Assembly: GCA_002189035.1 (NCBI GenBank)
Contig: CM007989.1
Span: 5,053,001-5,117,000, forward strand
Direction of reading: 5' to 3'
DNA: 64,000 nt
From: Utricularia gibba
Taxonomy: Eukaryota; Streptophyta; Magnoliopsida; Lamiales; Lentibulariaceae
Shown here: positions 11,871 through 24,524 of the stretch, one piece after another
Layout: each line of letters starts with the position of its first letter
Position numbering within the stretch: the stretch's first letter is position 1
The notes under the pieces: model-generated
Database searches by the model: none
What the model saw: the letters and a program-made list of their open reading frames with translations, nothing else
What the model was told of the DNA's origin: nothing
Translations under genes and position numbers: made by a program

Positions 11871-12948
11871 CTAGTCTGCTGTCCAACTCTGCTCCACAAT
11901 TTCACGCACCCTTCTATTATACTCACGCTTGTTAATGTTAAACAACTGTGCTGCTTCAGAGTTGGCTGGTGAGTTGGGATTCGGATCACAAAGGAGTGAC
12001 TGAGATAGACACAAAACAGAAGGAAAAAATTAAATTAGTAGATGCGCAGGCAACTAAGAACAGTTACAATCCAAGTGGAAAGGATGTAATCCCTGATGCC
12101 GATTAGGACCAACCGGTAGGCGTAAACAATTTTCCAACAACACATAATTACCAAAAATACAAAAAGGCCTTGACCCACAGTTCATGTATTAGTTACTAAC
12201 TGAAAAGGTGGCCATTATACAACTGATAGGGTTACCTGTATGGATGTAAGTATAGCGGCAACATCATAGATAGGGCTCCACTGATTTTGCAAAATATCTA
12301 AGCAGATACTTCCATCTGCATAGACTGGTTATATAAACCAACGCCAGCATCATAGGTCAACATGAGCAACAGATAGTTTTACTAGTTCAGTTAACATGCT
12401 ATTATCATATATAAGACAATAAGATTTGCCCATGCGGAGTACTTACTATTGGGGTGGAACATCCGGGATATAAATCGCACAGTTGGAGGCTTATTTGGAT
12501 AATCCTCGGTGAACTGAAGCGATAATTTAAATGTACCTAGAAGCAAACAGCAAACATAAAAGTGAGAATCTGGTCAAACAAGAACAAACAGCGGAAAACT
12601 TTTCAGTCAAAAACTCCAAGATAGGCACCTGTGGAGGGAGGGGGAGGGGGGAGAATCAAAAGCAATGAAATAAAAAACCTCATAACAACGTATGGTTTTC
12701 TAAGGTTTTTCTCACCTCCATCCCAAGGAGTATCATCTGGCCTGCAATTTAAAGATTTGCAAATGATGATTATTTGATGATAAAAAGTGCACTAATTACA
12801 CTTGCATCAGCAGCATAGCATACCCAAATATGACAGCGTTCCAGAGCATAATGTTACTATCGTACGGGGCTCCACTAATTCCTGCTGGAGGGTCCTGCTG
12901 TAACCTCTTGAAGTCCCTCATCAGTCTCTTCCTAGCCGGAGTTGACAT
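11871..12948 (-). CDS. UBC2: UBC2/RAD6-type ubiquitin-conjugating enzyme E2, five coding exons
   Basis: Coding exons (minus) are 12948-12824, 12741-12716, 12536-12447, 12324-12236 and 11999-11871, all with GT-AG introns. They sum to 459 nt, so 152 residues, the usual length of plant UBC1/UBC2. The protein starts [20 protein letters not shown], carries the E2 core ([14 protein letters not shown], then [20 protein letters not shown] with catalytic Cys88) and ends EQSWTAD. It should accept ubiquitin from E1 as a Cys88 thioester. With RING E3s of the RAD18/BRE1/HUB class it mono-ubiquitinates targets such as histone H2B or PCNA (family knowledge). The C-terminal helix reads [13 protein letters not shown], where I recall AARMFSExKREYN in close relatives. 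A 5' UTR intron (12968-13161) lies upstream. I see no defect. Confidence 0.96.
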
Positions 12949-12967
12949 CTTCAGGACCTTCGATCAG

Positions 12968-13161
12968 CTGAAGAAAAAATTCCCACCTTAATCAGAGCAC
13001 TAATAATGCCAAAAAAAAACCCATAACCATATATGATCATCAGTCGAGTTCTTATAAAAAAAGAAAAAAGCCCAGATCACATGAAGCCCCGCAAAATCCG
13101 CAGATCGAAAAAAGGTGAAACCAAAGAAATTGCAACGGAATAACAAATCGAAGGTAAATAC
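12968..13161 (-). other. Probable 5' UTR intron of UBC2
   Basis: On the minus strand a CTGCAG/GTATTT donor at 13161 and a TTCTTCAG acceptor at 12968 leave a 19-nt leader piece before the ATG. Leader introns are common in plant ubiquitin-pathway genes. Inferred from splice signals only. Confidence 0.6.
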
Positions 13162-13286
13162 CTGCAGAAGATGGGTAGGAAGAGGCGAGCGACGGCTGCC
13201 AGTATATTGCACACGGACCTGGATAAAAAGATGGAAGGGAAAACTGCGCGTCGGATATAAGCAAGATACAATCAAACATCCAAAAG

Positions 13287-13330
13287 TGGGCCCAAGGCTA
13301 CATTGGATACCATCTGTAATAGCACACGTG
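13287..13330 (-). promoter_or_regulatory. UBC2 promoter: TGGGCC site-II-like element and G-box
   Basis: TGGGCCCA (from 13287) is a site II/TCP-like element typical of plant housekeeping promoters, and CACGTG (13325-13330) is a G-box. Both lie about 130-170 bp upstream of the predicted 5' UTR donor. Function is inferred from motif and position. Confidence 0.45.
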
Positions 13331-13410
13331 GAAAAACCGACCTCCCCGTTATTATCAATATTTACAAAGTACGGCAAACCAAATTCGCCAGCTGACTGCC
13401 GACTCAAATG

Positions 13411-14129
13411 AATTAATAAGCCGTGAATTAGAAACTTTGTTTAAGAAACGAATTCCTTCCAGACACTCCAATCACTTTTCTGAAAAATCTTTCAAGTCTA
13501 AAAGTAAAAATATTTTGGGTACAATACTACTTATTTTTGCAAAAATTATTTTTAATTTTGTACTAATTACATGGTAAAATTAAAAATTGAACATTGTATC
13601 TGTTTATAGAGGTAATATGTAAATGTTTAATTCTATCTTTGGTCATGCAGAAAATCAATGGATAGTTGGATTGAGTTTAAATATCATGATTAGGTTTGCA
13701 TATCGCTCAAAATTGAAAGTTTTGTTTTTGAATCTTAAAATCAAGAGTTTGCTTTGGTGTCAAAGTTGCTGAAATTTGAGAAATTTTGTTAACTTGCATT
13801 GTACTTGTTTGCATTAGATATTTTTACTGTTATTGGCTATTTAATATATTTATATTGGATATGCTTTTGTGGTGTTTGTTTGACAAGGGATAGAACCAAT
13901 TTATTAATTAATAACAATTTTGGGTTAGAGTAGATTAAGAATCTTTATACGAAACAGTTCAATAATTTTTAAAGCGATAAAATAAGGTAGTGGAAAAAAA
14001 TTCAAATAAAAATATTTTTGAGAATTAATGTGGTGGGTGTAGGAATACCGTTGGTATGAAGCAGCACATTGTCTATATTTCAAAATCGTTCCAATGGTTG
14101 AACTTGTATAATAATGCTCAACCAACTAA
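13411..14129. other. Intergenic, upstream of UBC2
   Basis: AT-rich sequence with no supported gene. It ends where LTR-like sequence begins. Confidence 0.45.
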
Positions 14130-15260
14130 TGATAACATATATTTTGTTATTCCATTACTCTTGAGTGTTGTTTTTACTTATCTTAAATTTCACTTTCTCA
14201 TTATTTTCAATTGATTTTGTATCTTTCACACTACTTTGATCTTTTGGAAGATAAAATGTATTTTGTGGATTTTTAGGATACTTTTGGATCAATTTGAGAA
14301 GAAATCAAGACCCACCAAATTATGAACTTGATGAGCCACAAATCTTAACCCAATACTCGGTTAAACGATGAAGATTTGGTCCAAGATTCGTGGATAAGAT
14401 AGAGATATGAAAAAAGATCTTCGAAGATTTGAATAAAAGATTTGGATACAAGATCTTATCCAAACCCATCGAATAAGCTCAATACGAATACTTGGATCTA
14501 CTCTCCTATAAATACTTCACTCTCTCAACCATTAGAGACGTCTTTGATCACATTTCCTTTGTACTTTTCCTATTTTCGTGTCTATTTTTATGTTAGAGTC
14601 AAGTCTGTGCGTGTAGGCGCTTGCAGCTGAGGATTTACGGTGAAGCCTTGCTTGCGCAAGTCCTGCACGTGTGACTGTTTTACTATGTTTTCGACATTTA
14701 AATTGAGGTTTGATTCTGTTTTTCACAATGTTTTCTTTATCAACGTGCTCTTCAATATCACATAACCCGAATGGAGTGTGAAAGAATCAAAGGTTGGCCT
14801 CAAGCACCTAAGGAGAAGGGCTCAATCGGACATCGTTGGTAAGACACATTCTGTCTAATCTGTTTGCGAGATGTGAGGTGTAGGGGTTAGATTTGGTATG
14901 GGGAAAACATGAGTTATCACAAGAGGTGAAATGACTCTGGTGGCGTGGTTGATTCCATAATCCCACAAAACAAGGGACAGTGCTATAACGGTCACCGAGT
15001 AGCACTACTTTAGAATAACACCCCCAGAGCTTGCGCAAGCAAGTCAATCTTCAAGGTTTGCACACACGCAATGGTGAGTTTCAAGTAAGGTGGATCTTAG
15101 ATCCAATTCCACTTTTCTTATTGTTTTCAAATCCCAATCTTTCTTTTGTTTTTAGTCTTTTTAAGTCTTTTTTTTTAAAAGAAAACTCCAATAACAATTC
15201 CCTGTGGATACGATCTTATTTTATTACTTCGATGGTTTTTGTGCACTTGCAGAATCACCA
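14130..15260 (+). mobile_element. LTR-like repeat, copy 1 (TATA-bearing family)
   Basis: It begins TGATAACATATATTTTG and ends near GAATCACCA. Its full length is matched, in reverse orientation, by the split copy at 21964-22138 plus 26315-27269, including the shared promoter stretch CTCCTATAAATACT (TATAAATA at 14507-14514). No matching 5-bp TSD was found here. No coding capacity was seen. Interpreted as a solo or partial LTR; because the copy is unsplit it shows the sequence of the Harbinger target site in the other copy. Confidence 0.65.
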
Positions 15261-15293
15261 TCATTTTCACTGTTTTAAAATTTAAACAATAAG

Positions 15294-16386
15294 TGATATC
15301 ATGTTATAAAATATAGGATTTTATTGAGTATTTTCACATTTTTACAAGTGGCAGTGTGATTATAAGTGTTATATTCCAGATTGAGACTAAATTCTGAACT
15401 TAGTACCAATCTTAATTTAATCTCTTTAGCGTAATCCAGCATGTTTTCACCAAATCAGATCCCGAGGAATCGAAAAACACAATGCACGAGTAGAATGATG
15501 GAGACAAACGGTAGAATAAAAGTTGAAAATGAATGGAGGATAAATACCAAATCCAGAAATGACATTAGAGGGAGATTTTATTTGGAGGAGAGGATAGAGA
15601 AAAATATCTAAGGCCTCATAGAATAAGCACACCGGGCTTGAAGAAAATGAGATGAGAAACTCAAGAACTCAATTTATTTCTGAATCTTGCTTCTTTATCA
15701 GAAACACTACTTCTAACCATAAGTATATCACAAACATTATTTCAGCATTTTGCATAGAAACTACTTTGATTTATTTTTACTGATTATTTTCTTTTTATTA
15801 GATAGTGATGTGAATATGTTGTTGATGTTGTTCTATGAATTACTTTTATTTCTCTCCAACATGAGTAGCTAATCATCACGTGGTGCTTTGGAATCGAAAG
15901 GAACAAGTATGCTCACTATTTGTTAGACATATAGATTATATTATCATACTAACTTCTTAACAAACTAGGATATATTCAGGAGGGGAAAGATAATGATGTT
16001 CGTCTTAAAACAAACCTAAATAGAAGTAAATCAAAAGTTAGGAAGAACAAAGGATTTAGAAAATCTTGAATCTTTTGCTTGATTGATAAATGATTTTTAG
16101 TTTGAGTGGAATAAAGATAATGATGAGCATAATATTCCATAAAGTCTCAAGTCATCACATTATTTTTTTTATAAACAGTAATTGAATTTACTGATTTATT
16201 GTTTTATTGTATTTTATTGTAGAACTATATTAGTCTTAATTTAAACTTAATCTTCCATCGAGATAAAAATAGAATACATCAACCTTTATAAAATAAACAC
16301 CATCCTCCCCGTGTTCAACCCTAATTCTATTATGCTCATATTTTATTTGATGTTTGATTCAGAATTATGTTCATACGTTTATATCA
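15294..16386 (+). mobile_element. Probable solo LTR, TGATAT...ATATCA ends
   Basis: It starts TGATATCATGTTATAAAA and ends GTTTATATCA, a layout shared with the better supported solo LTRs in this window. The first 130 bp or so resemble, in reverse orientation, sequence near 29950-30070. The flanking 5-mers (ATAAG and GGTAA) do not match, so the boundaries are uncertain. Confidence 0.4.
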
Positions 16387-16429
16387 GGTAAAACCTAGGA
16401 AAGGTGAGCAACATCCTAGTCTGAAAAAT

Positions 16430-17787
16430 TGATGACACACATTTTCTCTAAAATTTTATAATACAAAATAGTTATATTTTATTGTGGTTTAGGTTAAATA
16501 AATGTGGTTTTTCATGTTTATGTGTGTTTAAGTTAATTTTGTACGTTTATGTTAAAAAGTGGACTAAATCCTTTGATTAGTCCACCACCTTTGTTACTAA
16601 TGTTTGACTAAGGTAAGCAGAGAGATCAGCCGAAAAATAAGACTTACAAATGTGTGGAACAAGTGAAAAAGGGTGCAATACCCCAAAGGGAGACAAAGAG
16701 CCATGTTCTGCCACCATCTACAGTCTGCAAGTTCAAGCCGGAAACAATGCTGGGGTCAGGAATAGTGCAATGGAGTGAAGGAGGGGAGATATTTTTCGAA
16801 AAGGGGAGAGAATGGGATCAGCAACGCGGAGAGAGGAGAGGAGCACAGAACGCACACAAGGGGGCTTCTCCCCCAACGCGAAAAACACCAACCAGAAGAG
16901 GGGAAGAAGGCCTTCATCGTTAAGAGCAGCACCAGAGCTAGTCCATCACTACTTTTCCAGGTTGTGAACAGTAGCAACCGAGTGGCAGAACAATCTTTAT
17001 TTGCTTTCCATTTTCTGAATGTTTCGAGTTTCTGTATCTGACTTGCTTACACTGTTTTTGTGATTTTCGCCAACTTATCTAAATGAAATAGTGTTTTATT
17101 TTCCAAGTATGAGTAGCTAAAGTATGGTGGTGTGTGCTTAGGGTTAATAATGAAATTTATGTTTGTTTCTTAGCTCTTGTTTCTATCAATCCATAGGTAG
17201 ATCTAAGAAGGGGAATAAGTAGATTCACAACTTAGATGCTTGATTTAGAGGTAAACCAACAAATTAAGACGGGAGTAGTAGGTGTTAGTTCGGGATAGAA
17301 CCAGGTGGATCTAGTTCTATATGCTTTGCATACGAGTAGACCTAATTTCAATGTTGGTTATGATATTGGGGACTAGCTTAGCCGAAAATATGATGAATGA
17401 CCTGGATAGAATTAGATTATTTGAAGTTGTGAGTGTAATAACATGGTAAATTCATTTAGGCACCTTAGCATCACACCACTTACAAACCCTTAAGGTATCT
17501 TCGTATTATTCTAAGTAAGAACCAATACTTGTTACCTTTCGCATTGAAATCTGATCTTGTTTACCGAACTTGTTTACCAGTGTCGCCCCGAGCTTAGACT
17601 AAGACCACTGTTATTCCGAATCATGCATTTACTAAAATACTTAGCAAGCACAAGTTCTTCGTGATCGACCCCGATATCCACTATACAAGTTTTCTAAATT
17701 TGTATTTTGTGTAAATTAGGGATTATAAATTTATTTGATACGGATTTCTATTTTTATTGGAACAATATTAGGAATTTCCGTTTATAA
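16430..17787 (+). mobile_element. Solo LTR, 5-bp TSD AAAAT
   Basis: It starts TGATGACACACATTTTC and ends TTTCCGTTTATAA, a decayed form of the TTTCGTTTATCA end seen at 53385. It is flanked by AAAAT on both sides (16425-16429 and 17788-17792). Near the 3' end, CACAAGTTCTTCGTGATCGA parallels a segment of the 31240-32399 solo LTR. Frames inside (16654-16923, 16775-17041) show no protein family. The TSD is low in complexity, so chance is possible. Confidence 0.6.
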
Positions 17788-18189
17788 AAAATCTACTATA
17801 ATGTATCAAATAGAATACAAGAATACTCCAAAATGCTAAGAATTCTATTTCCTACAATACATGCTAGGCATACACACTTGATCGAAGCACAATAACAATA
17901 TTGCAGTCCTTGTAGAGATATACAAACTAGAGAAATGCCACATCCTCTACTTCACGCCATTCCCTGGTCATCAACTATGCAGCATTATATCTAACAGCAT
18001 CAAGACATACTGGATAACTGCAATCTCCATGACTCCCAACCTATTTCAGATAATTGGATACATATCTTCTTCAATCACTCCCCCAGGCTAGAAGTTTTTA
18101 TGCACCATATCAGGGTAACAAGAGGCGTGCTTGCCTCACGAGCATACAATATAGTGAAAAACGTAGTACCTTGGTCATCAAGTTAGTAG

Positions 18190-18672
18190 TGTTTTCCCCC
18201 GTACGCACTTTTGGTAGATTGATTCTATTTTACTTCACCAAGCCTCTAATCGAGTGGTAACTCACATCAATATGCTTAGTTGTAGAGTGTAACGCTGCAT
18301 TCTTGCTAAAAGCAATAGCACTTTAACTATTACACATTAATTGCACCTTTTATTGTTGTAAAATCCAAGCTCACTCAAGAGTCTATCAAAGGCTTCTTTG
18401 CTAGCATTCGTTAAGGCTATGTACTTGGCTTTTGTTGATGACAAAGCCACACATTTTTGTAACGAGGATACCCACATAACCCTTGCTACACCCAACACAT
18501 AAAGAATTCCTGTGGTAGAGTGCTTTGTATCTATATCACCAACTATATCAAAAGTCACATAGACACGGTTTGTAAATGTTGTTCCATAACAGAGATCCAA
18601 CTCTACAATCCCCTTCAAATACCTCAACAGCCATTTTCTTGCTTCCCAATAAGCTTTACTTGGGTTTGCCAT
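18190..18672 (-). pseudogene. Ty1/copia RNase H fragment
   Basis: The frame at 18337-18672 reads as the C-terminal RNase H region of a copia polyprotein. It has HWEAVKxxLRYLKGT-like (YWEARKWLLRYLKGI), DxxGDIDTKHSTTGI, VLGVARVMWVSSLQKCVALS and STKAKYIALTNASKEA. Farther down (to about 18190), after frame breaks, SAIAFSKNAALHSTTKHIDV matches the usual end of the domain. RNase H would degrade the RNA strand during reverse transcription; here only this end remains, with stops and no LTR identified nearby. Confidence 0.85.
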
Positions 18673-19257
18673 ATAATAGCTAATGGAATATGCAATTTGA
18701 TCGTGTACTTACCATGATGTACATAATTAAGCAAACCAATGAAGAAAATGAAACCACCTCCATTTCCAAAACTTCATCATCCTTTGCAGGACAAGTTTCT
18801 GCAATCAACTTGAGAGTTGGGTTCATCGGTATAGCCATAGGTAGTGATGGGTACAAGTTGGGCTGATTGGTCTAATGCATGGGCTAAAATATAGTTTGGA
18901 CCAATATGTAAGACGATCCCGTAGGTTTTAATCAAATCTAACCCAACCCATGGACTTATCACAAGTTAATGGGTCTATAGATTCATAGATTGGATTGACT
19001 CAAGATTTGAGAAAAATCGATACATTTTTAAAAAAATATTATTTTTAATTCTAAATCAATTTATACTAAATAATTAAATCACAATGTTTATAAGATTAAT
19101 ATTTTTATAAAATATATAAAAAGAGGACAATGCCTCTAACTTTATTAATTTACCCTCATTTTTTACAAAGGAATACCATATTACAAATCTACAAATCCTT
19201 AAAAATAAAAATCAAAACATAACAAAAACTCTTATTACCTTACACTATTCGCATTTT
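18673..19257. other. Intergenic, AT-rich
   Basis: No supported gene. It may include further decayed copia sequence toward its left edge. Confidence 0.4.
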
Positions 19258-19764
19258 TCATATTCCTCTTCCAAACTTAATTAATAATCTTATAATTCCT
19301 TTTTTCTCCTCACCACATCGTTGCAATTCCTTGAACATATACATGCCTTCATGTGTCAGTAGCAAGTTTTGATCTTTTTTTGGTAGGAGTTTTCCCACTG
19401 GCATACTCTCTGAAAGCACGATTGAAACTAGAGGAGTAAATATATCTTTGGCCATCTTGACTAAGATTGGAAAATTTATAACATTACTTTTCCACTATGT
19501 TAGTAAATCAAAAGAACCATCATTGTTACCTTCAACAATAGATGTATTGTTGTACAAAATATATTCTCCATGTGAGCTAGAGAGTTGAGAGGAGGAACTA
19601 TATTTACTACGAACTAAAGCAATAGGATTAACAGTAAAAGAGCATGAAAAATAAGATGGAGGAATAGAAGAATTTATCATAGATATATTCGATGCACCAT
19701 ACCCAATTTCATATAATGCAAATATAGCTTGAATATTCAAAATTACTACCCTCCTCATTTTCAA
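19258..19764 (-). pseudogene. hAT transposase C-terminal (dimerisation) remnant
   Basis: Two frames in the same phase, separated by a TAG, together show the hAT dimerisation region. FDLLT is followed by a stop at the position of the first Trp of the usual WWK, then KSNVINFPILVKMAKDIF, then IVLSES (usual TVASES) and LLTHEGMYMFKEL. In RICESLEEPER/DAYSLEEPER-type proteins this region mediates transposase dimers. The catalytic RNase H-like core upstream was not clearly found; at 19765-20130 only degraded acidic and Ser-rich translation is visible. Dead fragment. Confidence 0.75.
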
Positions 19765-21958
19765 AATATCAATAATAAATACTTATTGTGATCAAAACAA
19801 TGTACAAATACAGCAAGTAAAGTTTTCAATTCTTTTTCTTTTGTTATTTCCCATATCCAAAGATTTATCTTTTCTTTTTTTAATGAGTATACCGTTCAAT
19901 AATATTTATATATACTTTTTAATTAAGGAACTTATGAGGTTCGAAATTATTCACCATATCGACTTTCTATCATTACTTGCAACACTATAAGAATTTGAAT
20001 CTGTAATTTTAGAATCAACCTATAAATTCTCATCGGAGACTAGGTCATCCAAATCTGTGTCATCATTTCCAATAGATCGCATGGACAATGAAGAAGATCT
20101 TATTCCATTGACATTGAAATCTAAAAAATATAAAAAACAACTCATATTACATTTTCATATTTTTAAATCTTATATGAAAATAACTAAAAGTGTATATTTT
20201 ATAATAAGAATAATAATAATACAATGTCCAAATTAATATTCACATACAAATGTTTAATATTTTGAAGATTTCCACAGTGAGCTTATCATAGAATGGACAT
20301 TTATGAAAAACTTGGTTGATAGATTTGGTATGAGATTTCATCCAAATGGTATAAATATTCACAATGGTCAGTTGATTGTATATATGTAAGTTCTTCTTTA
20401 CTTGAAATGAATTTTTGTAAACCTCTATTGTTTGTGTTTCCTTTTAGTATAAAAATGGTTCCATTTTTGTTTCCTTTCAAGAAAATCGTATTTTCAAAAA
20501 GTTCAAATTCAAAACACCACTACATCAATAGTTATTGGCTCAAGTGTTTAATCAAATTATATAATGTGATGTGAAGCTATATACATCAGCCACAAATATT
20601 CATCTATCTTTCACCTAAAGATACATTAGATGCAAACAAATTTTCATAGCCATTTGAAACGATGCACACTCCATCTGAGATAAGGGCTCTATATTATGAG
20701 GAGACAACTCCGATTTAAGGTAGTAATCGACTGATGAATCAAAAAAGGATAAGAGCTTTAAAAGGAGCAACACTGATTGAATTGTTGTAGAGTTTTCAAA
20801 GGTAATGACAGCAACTTCTATGAATATTGGAATAGAAAGCACAAAAGGTTTGAGGTTTTCGATTTAAAAGTTTGCTCAAACTCCTTGACAACACCCCAAC
20901 TATCAAAATGGAAGTAAGACCTATATGCATGCCTCAAAATTATTCAAATATAGACACATTTCAGAGGTTTTTGTCTTTGGCCAAACCCAAAAATCAATGT
21001 GAGGGGTATCACCTATCGAACTTTTGTCATCGCACTCAAGGAGACTACAAGAATAAGCATGAATGTTTTAACCATTAAGATTTTAGTCTTCTATGTGTTA
21101 TTGAAGGTTTTCGATGTCTAGAAGAAAAGGTTTCATATGATGAATGATGTCCAAAAAAACATGAAGTTTAAGCATCAATTAAGGATGGTTGAAGCCACAA
21201 TGACCATTCATAATTAGTTGCATCATGTTAAAGCTGATGATGATGGCTCTCAATTGTCAAACTTCCAAGGTGAAGAGTGTAGTGAGGAAGATGATGTTGA
21301 CTTTGTGCAAGAAAATGCGAAGGAGAGTATGTAACAACCCATGGGCATTCTACGAGAATCTATCTTTGTTATTAATGGATAGCTCACAATAGAAGAGGAT
21401 CGTGATGTATTGTTATTAACATCAAAGAATTTATGGCATTTGAATGTAAAATATGGGTATAAACACAATTTGTAATCTACCTATACTTATTTACAATCTA
21501 CTTTCAATTATTCTAAAATAACTTTTACTTAAAGACTGCACAATGTAGACCACTGTTACTTATTTGCCACTTACTATCTTAAATAACTTCTATTTACTAC
21601 TTAAGTATAAGTTATAAAAAAAAGTCACACAGACTATAGCCTTAATGTTATAAAATTGGTCATAATTGATCATCATAATGAAGTGTAAATTTTAAAAGAT
21701 AATCAATATTATCTCAAAAAAATTCCTTTAATAATATATATTTATCCTTTTTTATCTTAATTTTATTCAACTTTAAAACAATTAGTTCTCTCATCTTCAA
21801 TTACCACTTTATTAAGATTTGTTTATTTTTTCAACTTAGAGAAAAACTGGCAATCATTATTTCATATGTAAGGTGTAATAAGACTAGAGAATTTGCAATT
21901 CTTTCGAAACCTCCTAGATTTATACTAATTAAAGGAAATCGAATATCAATAATATGGA
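19765..21958. other. Intergenic, unassigned
   Basis: AT-rich. The left part may be decayed hAT sequence. The plus frame at 20872-21078 has no recognisable family motif. Nothing else can be supported. Confidence 0.4.
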
Positions 21959-22493
21959 GCAATTGGTGATTTTGCAAGTATATAGAAACCATCAAAACAA
22001 TAAATTAAGATTTTTTTTCATAAAGAATTGTTATTGAAATTTTCTTTAAAACAATAACTTGAAAATGACTGAAAATAAAACAAAAGATAGGTTTTAAAAG
22101 TAATATGAAAAATGGTTTTGAATCCAAGATCCATCTTACTAAAGCTCTATTTGAAAGTGATTTTTTTTTTAAAAAGTAATTTAAAAAATAAAATTACTAC
22201 CAAACAATATAAAATTTTGCTTTCAAAGGAGCAAAAATTTTAGAGAGTTTCAAAAATAATTGAAGCTCCCTTGACCCAGCTTTTTTTGAGTTTGGAGAGC
22301 TTCTTATGTACAAAATTCTCATATTATCCCTTTTTGATTTTTTTGATCATTCATATTGAGGTTTTTCCTCCCTTCTCACAATCACGTCAAGTTAGGGTTC
22401 TTGGTAAGTCATCAACATAATTCTCTTTTTTCTTCATTCTCACCTCTTTTTGATTCCAACTTTTTGTCTAGATTTCTTGATTTTGTAGTCCAA

Positions 22494-23780
22494 TGGAAGG
22501 AGATGAGGAACATGCTCTATGGGCTGATCCAAAATTGATCGAAATTTTTATTAGGGTATGTGTTGTGGAGGTTCATGCACGAAATAGGCCTAACTAAAAT
22601 TTCAATAAAATAGTGTGGGCAAATGTCATTACGAATTTACTTCAGAGCTGCGGACCAAGCAATTCGATACGAAAGGGCTGAGGGCCGAGCTGTGACTGTA
22701 AAACAAAAAGAAGAGACTTTGGAGTTTTGGGATGCTTTCAGTTTTAGAAAAACTTCAGCTGATGTCTATGATGTAGCATCTGCAAAGGAACCGAGGCTTG
22801 CACTCGGAGCTAATGTAAGTAAGAATTTTTCTCGAAAGCAATTGAGAAACAATCCTTGTGATAGTTCCTTCGGCTATATTTATATGGGTTGGAAGGCAAT
22901 GTCACAACTGATGTCTGCGGAAGACTGGTGGGATGTGTGGGTTAAGTTGACGAAGCAGATTGGGATTGGTTTTAAGCCTAATGGAGGCGTTGATATGCCG
23001 GATGCTTGATGGATTGATTACTTGAAGGTAGTGTTTTGGTTTTTTGCATATTAACTACATGCACTTGAATCAAGTCTGGTTGTTTTTCTTTAATACAAGT
23101 TAGGTACTCATGTAGTGTTTAATAAGCTTTTATTCATATGGGTGGCATATAATGTCGTAGAATTATTGATGGAGTTATTTTCTTTGTGAAATGCTTTTTT
23201 AGTTTATTCTTTGATGATTTAATTGTGTTATAGGTCAATAAGATTGCGAGATGCTATAAAAAAGCTCCTCCTATCTTGATGGATGAGCAAGAAATTCTCT
23301 TTAATGACATCTTAGTGACAGGAGATTCGGCAGCTTATCCAACTTCTGGACAATTTTCATGTAATTCACGAGACGAAGCAGAAGACATTGTTGGAGATTT
23401 TGAGAACTATGATTTTGGTAACGACTTTGATATCTTGACACAAGAGACCACAACAACTCCAAAGTGCAGCCAAAGTAGATTGAAATCACTTGTTAGAAGA
23501 GCTATAGCCAACAAAAAAAACGTCCAAGAGTAAGTGAATGTAATGCGATTGCTGAGGCATTGGAGAAGATGGTAGAAGCTATTGGGTCATCAAGAGACAA
23601 GGTTGTATGGGATCATGAGAAAAAAGAGATAAGTATGTGTTTGGATATCTTAGAAAGTTGCGCTGAAGTTGCATTCGGGAGTGAGTTATATGTGCACACA
23701 ATGGCAATGTTTGCTGTGGAAGCCAAAACGGAAAATTTGGTTGTTAGCGAAAGACAATGCAGCAAGAGTAGGTTATCTTA
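22494..23780 (+). pseudogene. Harbinger ORF1 (Myb/SANT-like), disrupted, with unidentified central block
   Basis: ORF1 proteins of PIF/Harbinger elements bind the transposase and help it enter the nucleus and bind DNA (family knowledge). It starts MEGDEEHALWADPKLIEIF at 22494, then VEVHARNRPN, a TAA, NFNKIVWANVI, as in the family. The next part (22638 to about 22930) is not a recognisable Myb/SANT-like sequence: FRAADQAIRYERAEGRAV ... DVYDVASAKEPRLALGANV. Family-like sequence resumes at WVKLTKQIGIGFKPNGGVD and WIDYLK. A 206-nt intron (23028-23233) follows. Exon 2 reads VNKIARCYKKAPPILMDEQE, and a poly-A indel at about 23513-23520 shifts the frame into RPRVSECNAIAEALEKMVEA. Not functional as read. 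Confidence 0.75.
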
Positions 23781-24520
23781 AGTATGATTTTGATATTCAT
23801 TGTTTTAAAATGAAGAAGAATAATCTATGAACTTTTGAGTTGTTTTCTGACTTTATTTTGGATTATAATGGATTATCATATTTCAAACTTGAGTCTACTG
23901 CTGATGTGTATTTTTTTTTATATTTTTTATATTTTGATATGCATGTTTTGTGACTTTATTTTATCTAGCATGTAACAAAAAATAATATTAAATGAGGAGA
24001 TTAGGATTCAATGGTGGGTTGCTCATTTTATGATAGGAAAGCAAGTGTCGTAAGGTATAATGTCAGGAGGAAAACTAGTGCTCTAACCATCTTTCTCATT
24101 GCTGTCATGTCCTGCTGCCAGAATGATAAAACCGATGTGATGGAGTCTGCCTTAGAGGATGAGTAGCCCTGATATGAAGACACGTTCCCTTTGAAATCAA
24201 TGTCGTCCTTGCTTTCCTTTAATGCTCTCTTCATATGACCAAGTGGCTTATTGTGGGATTGGCGTGTTTTACACATGTGCGGTCTGCTTTTGAGCTAGTG
24301 TTTGAACTCAAACTTCAGTCAAGAAATGTTAAAAGGAAATACTCAAACTTCTACAATTCCATCGGCATAATGTTTCTGAACTGCTAAACTAATGAAGAAT
24401 ATATAGCAACATACTATTAACTAAAATTCAACAAAATGAAACTAAAAATAAGATTGTAGTTATCATATAACAAAAGTTTTATCAAACAATGAAAAACACT
24501 AGATCTTGAAAATTCAAAAT
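23781..24520. other. Region between Harbinger ORF1 and transposase
   Basis: Non-coding spacer of the transposon. A higher-GC block at about 24000-24310 carries an 82-residue minus frame (24028-24276) without recognisable domain; its composition differs from the flanks and it may be captured sequence. Confidence 0.4.
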
Positions 24521-24524
24521 GCCT

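Noticed and set aside
13000-13411. Overlapping frames on both strands upstream of UBC2
   Set aside because: They fall in the 5' UTR intron and promoter region and show no domain.
16654-17041. Pair of plus frames rich in Arg/Glu/Gly
   Set aside because: They lie within the solo LTR at 16430-17787; low-complexity translation, no motif.
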